A DNA stretch of 9,666 bases from an uncultured Microbacterium sp. (GTDB lineage Bacteria > Actinomycetota > Actinomycetes > Actinomycetales > Microbacteriaceae): contig CANSLE010000068.1 of assembly GCA_947647645.1 (NCBI GenBank), positions 1 to 9,666 on the forward strand. Direction: 5' to 3'. The translations under genes and the position numbers were made by a program. The notes beneath the pieces were generated by a model. That model was not told where the DNA came from. It saw nothing but the letters and a program-made list of their open reading frames with translations, and made no database searches. Shown here one piece after another: positions 5,819 through 9,666 of the stretch. Position 1 is the stretch's first letter; each line of letters begins with the position of its first letter.

Positions 5819-6538
5819 ATGACCCAGAACGTCGCCGCGCACCCCGACGAGCCTCACCGCGCCGGAATGGCGCAGCGGCTGAACTGGCTGCGTGCCGGTG
5901 TGCTGGGGGCCAACGACGGCATCGTGTCCACCGCGGCGGTCGTCGTCGGCGTCGCCGGGGCGACGTCGGAGGTGCTGCCCGTGCTGCTCGCCGGCTCCGC
6001 GGCGCTCGTCGGCGGCGCGATCTCGATGGCCCTCGGCGAGTACGTGTCGGTGTCGAGCCAGCGCGACTCGGAGCGGGCGCTCATCGAGAAGGAGCGCGCG
6101 GAGCTCGCCGACGACCCCGAGGCGGAGCTCGCCGAGCTCATCGGCATCTACCGCGCGCAGGGGCTCACGGAGGACACCGCCACGCGCGTCGCGACCGAGC
6201 TGACCGCACGCGACGCGCTCGCGGCTCACCTGTCGGCAGAGCTCAACATCGACCAGGACGACGTCGTGAGCCCGTGGCACGCCGCGCTCGCCTCGGCGAT
6301 CGCGTTCACCGTCGGCGCTCTGCTGCCGATGGCCACGATCCTCTTCCTGCCGCACCCGGCCCGTCTGATCTGGACGTTCGTCGCGGTGCTCGTCGCGCTC
6401 GCTGTCACCGGCTACCTCGCCGCATGGATCGGCGGGGCGAACCGGGGCCGCGCCATTTTGCGCACCGTCGTCGGCGGCGCGCTGGCCCTCGGCGCGACGT
6501 ATCTGGTCGGCACGCTCTTCGGCACGACGATCGGCTGA
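5819..6538 (+). CDS. VIT/CCC1 family iron/manganese transporter
   Basis: A 239-residue membrane protein of the vacuolar iron transporter family, which moves Fe(II) or Mn(II) out of the cytoplasm. The first two helices carry LRAGVLGANDGIVSTAAVVVGVAGA (24-48) and GGAISMALGEYVSVSSQRDSERA (65-87); Asp33, Met70 and Glu74 lie at positions conserved in the family for metal passage. A hydrophilic, Glu-rich helical segment (about 85-145) forms the cytosolic metal-collecting domain. Three more helices follow (about 153-177, 181-204 and 213-235), giving five in total as expected. No ferritin-like domain is fused. Iron versus manganese cannot be decided from sequence. The start is supported by the -10 box just upstream. 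A hairpin lies directly after the stop, so the gene is probably transcribed alone. Confidence 0.92.
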   Translation: MTQNVAAHPDEPHRAGMAQRLNWLRAGVLGANDGIVSTAAVVVGVAGATSEVLPVLLAGSAALVGGAISMALGEYVSVSSQRDSERALIEKERAELADDPEAELAELIGIYRAQGLTEDTATRVATELTARDALAAHLSAELNIDQDDVVSPWHAALASAIAFTVGALLPMATILFLPHPARLIWTFVAVLVALAVTGYLAAWIGGANRGRAILRTVVGGALALGATYLVGTLFGTTIG

Positions 6539-6542
6539 CACC

Positions 6543-6566
6543 GGCGGCTCACCCTGCTCAGCCGCC
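6543..6566 (+). terminator. Hairpin after the VIT transporter gene
   Basis: GGCGGCT (6543-6549) and AGCCGCC (6560-6566) form a perfect 7-bp stem with a 10-base loop, starting 5 bases after the stop codon. It is followed by a C-rich stretch, not a T-run, so efficiency is uncertain. Confidence 0.45.
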
Positions 6567-6591
6567 TCCCCCGGTCACCCCGCCGGTCGCG

Positions 6592-6616
6592 TCGGGAGCG
6601 CAGCGCGTCGAAACGG
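6592..6616 (+). repeat. REP-like intergenic element, copy 3
   Basis: Contains GCGCAGCGCGTCGAA (6598-6612), identical over 15 bases to copy 1, continuing AAACGG-like as in the known actinobacterial element. It lies 14 bases before the -10 box of the next gene. Its orientation relative to the preceding gene is opposite to copies 1 and 2. Confidence 0.5.
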
Positions 6617-6629
6617 CGCCTTCCCCGCG

Positions 6630-6635
6630 TAGGGT
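6630..6635 (+). promoter_or_regulatory. Leaderless -10 box for the tocopherol-cyclase-like gene
   Basis: TAGGGT followed by seven bases and the ATG at 6643. The arrangement matches those before yaeQ and the VIT gene and leaves no space for a ribosome site. Confidence 0.5.
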
Positions 6636-6642
6636 GTCCGGC

Positions 6643-7653
6643 ATGCGGACTCCGATGGCGTACGTGCGCGGGGCCCGGCATCCCGAGGCCTTCCACGGCC
6701 GCGCTGCCGGGCGCCCCTTCTTCGAGGGCTGGTACGTCAAGCTCGTCACCGCGGACCGTGCACAGCGCTGGGCCGTCATCCCCGGTGTCTTCCGCGGCGA
6801 CGGCGGGGGCGGGATGCCGGTGGACGAGTCGTTCGTTCAGGTGCTCGACGGGGTCTCGGGGCGCTCGTGGTGCCACCGCTTCGATCCGGCGGAGTTCTCG
6901 GCATCCGACCGCCGCTTCGAGGTGCGGGTGGGCGCCAACCGCTTCGACGGCCAGGGGGTCGAGCTCGACCTGCCGCAGCTGCGCGGCCGCATCGCCTATG
7001 CCTCGCCCCTGGAGCCATGGCCGGCGACGATGCGCGAGCCCGGGATCATGGGCTGGTACGGGCTGGTCCCCTTCATGGAGTGCTTCCATGGGGTCGTCTC
7101 GTTCGGGCACGCGCTCACCGGGACGATAGAGGTCGAGGGGCGGGACGTCTCGTTCGACGGCGGCCGCGGCTACATCGAGAAGGACTGGGGGCAGGCGTTC
7201 CCGGCCGGGTACGTCTGGCTCGCCTCGAATCACATCGACGCGGTCGTCGGCGACGGCGCCGAGGCGTCTCTCGTGGCATCCGTCGCGATCATCCCGTGGC
7301 TGCGCGGCTCGTTCCGCGGCTCGATCGTCGGACTTCGCCACGGCGGACGGTTGCACCGGTGGACGACCTACAACCGCTCCCGCGAACGCCTGCTGCAGAT
7401 CGACGACGATCGGGTGCGCTGGAGCATGAGCGGCCCCGACGGCATCCTGGAGCTCGAGGCCGAGCGCGTGCGTGGCGGTCTGCTGCACGCCCCGCTGCGC
7501 ACCGCGATGCACCAGCGGGTCGAGGAGACCCTGGACGCGCGGGTGATGATCCGGCACACGGATGCCGCGGGGCGCGTGCTGCTGGAGGGCATCGGTGCCT
7601 GCGCGGGTCTCGAGGTGTTCGGCGACACCGACCGGCTGCTCGCCCTCCGCTGA
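6643..7653 (+). CDS. Tocopherol-cyclase-like protein
   Basis: A 336-residue protein, apparently soluble, with no signal peptide or membrane helix. It matches the tocopherol cyclase family by a series of motifs: RPFFEGWYVKLV (24-35), WAVIPGVF, SFVQVLDG (63-70), LRGRIAYASPLEPWP, PGIMGWYGLVPFMECFHGVVSFGHALTG (133-160) and GRGYIEKDWGQAFP (174-187), followed by WLASNH. Plant and cyanobacterial members close the chromanol ring of vitamin E. Non-photosynthetic bacteria carry related proteins whose substrates are unknown and which probably act on another lipid or terpenoid, or simply share the lipocalin-like beta fold. No prenyltransferase, methyltransferase or homogentisate gene is present nearby, so tocopherol synthesis is not supported. 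The ATG at 6643 is chosen by the -10 box just upstream; Met5 is an alternative. The gene ends at a large hairpin shared with the convergent operon. Confidence 0.85.
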   Translation: MRTPMAYVRGARHPEAFHGRAAGRPFFEGWYVKLVTADRAQRWAVIPGVFRGDGGGGMPVDESFVQVLDGVSGRSWCHRFDPAEFSASDRRFEVRVGANRFDGQGVELDLPQLRGRIAYASPLEPWPATMREPGIMGWYGLVPFMECFHGVVSFGHALTGTIEVEGRDVSFDGGRGYIEKDWGQAFPAGYVWLASNHIDAVVGDGAEASLVASVAIIPWLRGSFRGSIVGLRHGGRLHRWTTYNRSRERLLQIDDDRVRWSMSGPDGILELEAERVRGGLLHAPLRTAMHQRVEETLDARVMIRHTDAAGRVLLEGIGACAGLEVFGDTDRLLALR

Positions 7654-7661
7654 CGCCAGCA

Positions 7662-7730
7662 CCCCGGTTCGGGGTCGCGCGTGGTCGTCACGAGTGCCGT
7701 GACGCGGCCAGACGCGACCCCGAACCGGGG
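7662..7730. terminator. Nested hairpin with perfect 18-bp outer stem between convergent genes
   Basis: CCCCGGTTCGGGGTCGCG (7662-7679) is perfectly complementary to 7713-7730. Inside the 33-base loop, GTCACG (7687-7692) pairs with CGTGAC (7698-7703) around a 5-base loop, and TGG (7682-7684) can pair with CCA (7708-7710). It lies 8 bases after the tocopherol-cyclase-like stop and 23 bases after the oxidoreductase stop, so it would fold in both transcripts: a bidirectional terminator or 3' stabiliser. No T-run is present on either side. A cruciform-forming mobile remnant is an alternative. Confidence 0.7.
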
Positions 7731-7753
7731 GTTCGCCGGAAAGAGGCGTGGGC

Positions 7754-8764
7754 TCAGACGCGGACGAGCATCTTGCCGGTGTTGGCGCCGCGCATCATCG
7801 ACAGGAAGGCGTCGACCGTGTTCTCGATGCCGTCGACGATCGTCTCGTCGTACACGATGCCGCCCTCGGCGAACCAGCCCGAGATCTTCTGCTGGAACTC
7901 GGGCGCCAGGTGCAGGTGGGCCGCGAGGGTGAAGCCCTGCATCGTCAGGCCCCGCGTGATCATGTTCGCCATGTTGTCCGGGCCGGCGACGCGCTCGGTC
8001 GTGTTGTAGCTCGTGATCGCACCGCACAGGGCCGCCCGGCCGCCGTCGTTGAAGACGTCGAGCGCCGCCTCGAGGTGGTCGCCGCCGACGTTGTCGAAGA
8101 ACACGTCGATGCCGTCGGGGGCGGCTTCGGCGAGCAGCGTGCGCACATCGCCGGACTTGTAGTCGAAAGCGGCGTCGTAGCCGTACTTCTCGGTCAGCAG
8201 AGCGACTTTCTCCGGAGTTCCGGCCGAGCCGATGACGCGGCCGGCGCCGAGGCGCTTGGCGATCTGCCCGACCGCGGTGCCGACCGCGCCGGCGGCGCCC
8301 GAGACGAAGACCGTGTCACCGGGCTTCAGGTGCGCGATCGCGGTGAGGCCGATGTAGGCGGTGAGCCCGGTCATGCCGAGGATGTGCAGGGTGAGCGACA
8401 GCGGCACCCCGGGGATCTCGGCGATGGCGCGGAAGGTCGCGGCATCCGCCTGGACGATGTCCGACCAGCCGTGCTGGTGCAGCACGACCGTGCCGACGGG
8501 CAGGTCGTCGGATGCCGAGGCCACGACGCGCCCGACGGCACCGCCCGTGATCGTCTCGCCGATGGCATACGGAGCGACGTAGCTGCGGGTGTCGTTCATG
8601 CGCCCCCGCATGTAGGGGTCGACGGAGACGAACTCGTTGCGCACGCGCACCTCGCCCGGCTGCGGGGCGCCGTAGGTCACCTGTGCGACGTGGAAGTCGT
8701 CGTGCGTCGGCCAGCCCACGGGGCGGGCGGCGAGCTGGATCTGGGTGCTGGTGGCGTCTGTCAT
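7754..8764 (-). CDS. CurA-like NADPH-dependent oxidoreductase (zinc-free MDR)
   Basis: A 336-residue cytoplasmic medium-chain reductase of the zinc-independent group that includes leukotriene B4 12-hydroxydehydrogenase, plant alkenal reductase and E. coli CurA. These enzymes reduce the C=C bond of alpha,beta-unsaturated ketones and aldehydes with NADPH. Visible marks are SVDPYMRGRM (47-56), the GROES-like domain to about 120, GMTGLTAY (130-137), the nucleotide-binding GAAGAVG (156-162), FDNVGG (223-228), CGAITSYN (247-254) and a C-terminal GKMLVRV. The Cys/His zinc ligands of alcohol dehydrogenases are absent, as expected. The ATG has AAGGAG five bases upstream. It is the second gene of an operon with DUF1304, 58 bases downstream, controlled from the divergent TetR promoter region. 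The true substrate is unknown. Confidence 0.93.
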   Translation of the reverse strand: MTDATSTQIQLAARPVGWPTHDDFHVAQVTYGAPQPGEVRVRNEFVSVDPYMRGRMNDTRSYVAPYAIGETITGGAVGRVVASASDDLPVGTVVLHQHGWSDIVQADAATFRAIAEIPGVPLSLTLHILGMTGLTAYIGLTAIAHLKPGDTVFVSGAAGAVGTAVGQIAKRLGAGRVIGSAGTPEKVALLTEKYGYDAAFDYKSGDVRTLLAEAAPDGIDVFFDNVGGDHLEAALDVFNDGGRAALCGAITSYNTTERVAGPDNMANMITRGLTMQGFTLAAHLHLAPEFQQKISGWFAEGGIVYDETIVDGIENTVDAFLSMMRGANTGKMLVRV

Positions 8765-8775
8765 TCGTTCTCCTT

Positions 8776-8805
8776 GTGGGATGGGGTGGGATGGGGTGGG
8801 AGGGG
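8776..8805 (+). repeat. G-rich 10-bp tandem repeat, possible G-quadruplex
   Basis: GTGGGATGGG occurs twice in tandem (8776-8785, 8786-8795) and a third time as GTGGGAGGGG (8796-8805). Six runs of three or four G separated by one or two bases make a G-quadruplex possible on the plus strand, which is the template strand of the DUF1304-oxidoreductase operon. In the mRNA it is C-rich and ends 11 bases before the oxidoreductase ATG. Confidence 0.7.
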
Positions 8806-8822
8806 TTCGGGTCTGGGCGGCG

Positions 8823-9209
8823 TCAGCTCAGCAGGCCGATGGCCAGGGCGATCACACCGAGAGCGGGGAGGACGCCCTGCTTCAGCGCGGCGGCCGCCTT
8901 GTCAGGGCTCGACAGCAGCAGGACGAGCGCCGCCGCGGCCATCGAGCCGGCGCCGGCGAAGACGAGCGCCGCCCCGGGGGCCGTGGCGCCGGTGGCGAAC
9001 AGGATGACGCCGACGGCGACGAGGATCGCGAGGACCAGGTTGTAGAAGCCCTGGTTGAACGCCATGTCCCGGGTGGCCTGAGCCTCTTCGGCGCTCGTGC
9101 CGAAGGTGGCGCGCGCGCGGGGGGTGGTCCAGGCGATGGATTCGAGCCAGAAGATGAAGACGTGCATGAGTGCCGCGATGGAGGCGAGCACGAGACCGAC
9201 GATGACCAT
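8823..9209 (-). CDS. DUF1304 family membrane protein
   Basis: A 128-residue membrane protein with four hydrophobic helices at about 2-22, 55-74, 78-100 and 111-127. It is recognised as DUF1304 by HVFIFWLESIAW (16-27), the polar loop with TRDMAFNQGFYNLVLA (46-61), and QGVLPALG near the end. The conserved His, Glu and the NQG..N stretch suggest a functional pocket, but the family has no established activity. The ATG is fixed by AGGAGG six bases upstream. It is first in an operon with the CurA-like reductase and divergent from the TetR gene, so all three probably belong to one response. DUF1304 genes beside TetR regulators and redox enzymes are a pattern I recall from other bacteria; its generality was not checked here. 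Confidence 0.92.
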   Translation of the reverse strand: MVIVGLVLASIAALMHVFIFWLESIAWTTPRARATFGTSAEEAQATRDMAFNQGFYNLVLAILVAVGVILFATGATAPGAALVFAGAGSMAAAALVLLLSSPDKAAAALKQGVLPALGVIALAIGLLS

Positions 9210-9225
9210 CAGGATCCTCCTGTTT

Positions 9226-9267
9226 CTGAACTGATTGGTTCAATATATACTGAAACGGTCGGTTTAG
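9226..9267. promoter_or_regulatory. Divergent promoters with two TetR-type operator sites
   Basis: Two related sites lie 24 bases apart. Site 1 (9226-9243) has TGAAC (9227-9231) and GTTCA (9238-9242), perfect inverted arms around TGATTG. Site 2 (9250-9267) has AAAC (9253-9256) and GTTT (9262-9265) around GGTCG. Aligned, 12 of 18 bases agree (CTGAAnnGnTnGGTTnA). Between them, TATACT (9246-9251) is a good -10 for the plus-strand regulator and TATATT (minus strand, 9242-9247) a good -10 for the DUF1304 operon. The -35 boxes are weak (TTTCTG and TTTCTA). Repressor bound here would block both directions. Confidence 0.65.
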
Positions 9268-9284
9268 AAAGCGGGGTGGATGCT

Positions 9285-9666
9285 GTGGCCAGAAGTCGGG
9301 AGTTCGACCGGGTCGCGGTCGTGCGCGCCGCGCGGCAGTTCTTCTGGGAGCACGGGTACGAGGACGCCTCGATCGCCGGCCTGGAGGCGGCGACCGGGCT
9401 GAACCGTTCGAGCATCTACAACGCGTTCGACTCGAAGCGCGGGCTGTTCGACGCGGCTGTGCAGAGCTACCTCGACGAGGTCGTCCGGCCCCGGCTCGCC
9501 TCGCTGGCGGCGCGACCCGTCGACGCCGGAGCCCTCGCCGCCTATCTGCGGGGACTCTCCGACGCGTTCGCGCGCGTCGGCTCGATGCCGGCCGCGCACG
9601 GCTGCCTGCTCATCAACGCCGCCGGGGCACCCATCTCCCGCGACGCCGAGGTCGCCCGCGTGATCG
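9285..9666 (+). CDS. TetR-family transcriptional regulator, partial
   Basis: The first 127 residues of a TetR/AcrR repressor; the gene continues past the window end. The N-terminal DNA-binding domain reads ARSREFDRVAVVRAARQFFWEHGYEDASIAGLEAATGLNRSSIYNAFDSKRGLFDAAVQSYLDE, with the helix-turn-helix at about residues 29-48. The ligand domain begins near 65 and includes AAHGCLLINAA (103-113); the GCL(L/I) stretch with Cys107 is shared by a TetR subgroup that includes AcuR-like and electrophile-responsive regulators, though Cys sensing here is only a guess. The GTG at 9285 gives the usual MARSREFD opening and has GGGGTGG five bases before it; an in-frame GTG at 9276 is possible. Divergent from the DUF1304-reductase operon with two palindromes between, so it most likely represses both itself and that operon. 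Confidence 0.9.
   Translation, partial: MARSREFDRVAVVRAARQFFWEHGYEDASIAGLEAATGLNRSSIYNAFDSKRGLFDAAVQSYLDEVVRPRLASLAARPVDAGALAAYLRGLSDAFARVGSMPAAHGCLLINAAGAPISRDAEVARVI

Noticed and set aside
4997..6541. Long minus-strand open frame (514 codons) opposite yaeQ and the VIT gene
   Set aside because: Antisense shadow with biased composition; the plus-strand genes show conserved motifs and their own -10 boxes.
6412..7662. Minus-strand open frame opposite the tocopherol-cyclase-like gene
   Set aside because: Its composition is that of a mirror frame, and it would run through the preceding promoter and REP-like element.
7748..9007. Plus-strand open frame opposite the oxidoreductase and DUF1304
   Set aside because: Shadow frame crossing the tandem repeat, rich in Asp/Arg/Gly/Val without domain motifs.
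1..9666. CRISPR, tRNA, insertion sequence or phage features
   Set aside because: No regularly spaced repeats, cloverleaf-like segments, transposase or integrase motifs, or flanking target duplications were found by eye.

Overview
The window comes from a GC-rich actinobacterium, most likely a member of the Microbacteriaceae such as Microbacterium. The evidence is GC-rich third codon positions throughout, a frequent GGATGCC/GGCATCC heptamer, several start codons placed directly after a TANNNT-like -10 box (leaderless transcription), and a gene set typical of that family. Every gap between genes is shorter than 150 bases. I see no tRNA, rRNA, CRISPR array, insertion sequence or phage gene. The family and genus are inferred, not proven.

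Left part, minus strand (1-1417): a copper-handling group. A 209-residue membrane protein with a Met/His-rich loop is followed by a membrane-anchored CopC-like protein, and then by a lipoprotein cut off by the window edge whose start overlaps the copC stop (GTGA). Next, still on the minus strand (1476-5097), come an AnsP-type L-asparagine/amino-acid permease, a small DUF2180 zinc-ribbon-like protein, a maltose/galactoside-type sugar O-acetyltransferase with its own AT-rich promoter/operator, and an aldo/keto reductase.

Middle part, plus strand (5186-7653): a YaeQ-family protein, a VIT/CCC1-family metal transporter and a tocopherol-cyclase-like protein. Each appears to have its own promoter, with the -10 box 6-7 bases before the ATG. 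The last of them converges on the next operon, and the two are separated by a nested hairpin with a perfect 18-bp outer stem.

Right part (7754-9666): a divergent regulator/operon unit. A TetR-family repressor gene (plus strand, cut by the window end) faces a minus-strand operon of a DUF1304 membrane protein and a CurA-like NADPH-dependent oxidoreductase. The 75-base space between them holds overlapping -10 boxes and two related palindromic sites, as expected for a self-regulated repressor that also controls the reductase operon. This is the best candidate for a self-contained regulated system, plausibly for reactive carbonyl, enone or quinone stress.

Dispersed DNA signals not explained by the genes are a 7-mer present 22 times in all reading frames, three copies of a REP-like intergenic element, several strong hairpins, and a G-rich 10-bp tandem repeat.
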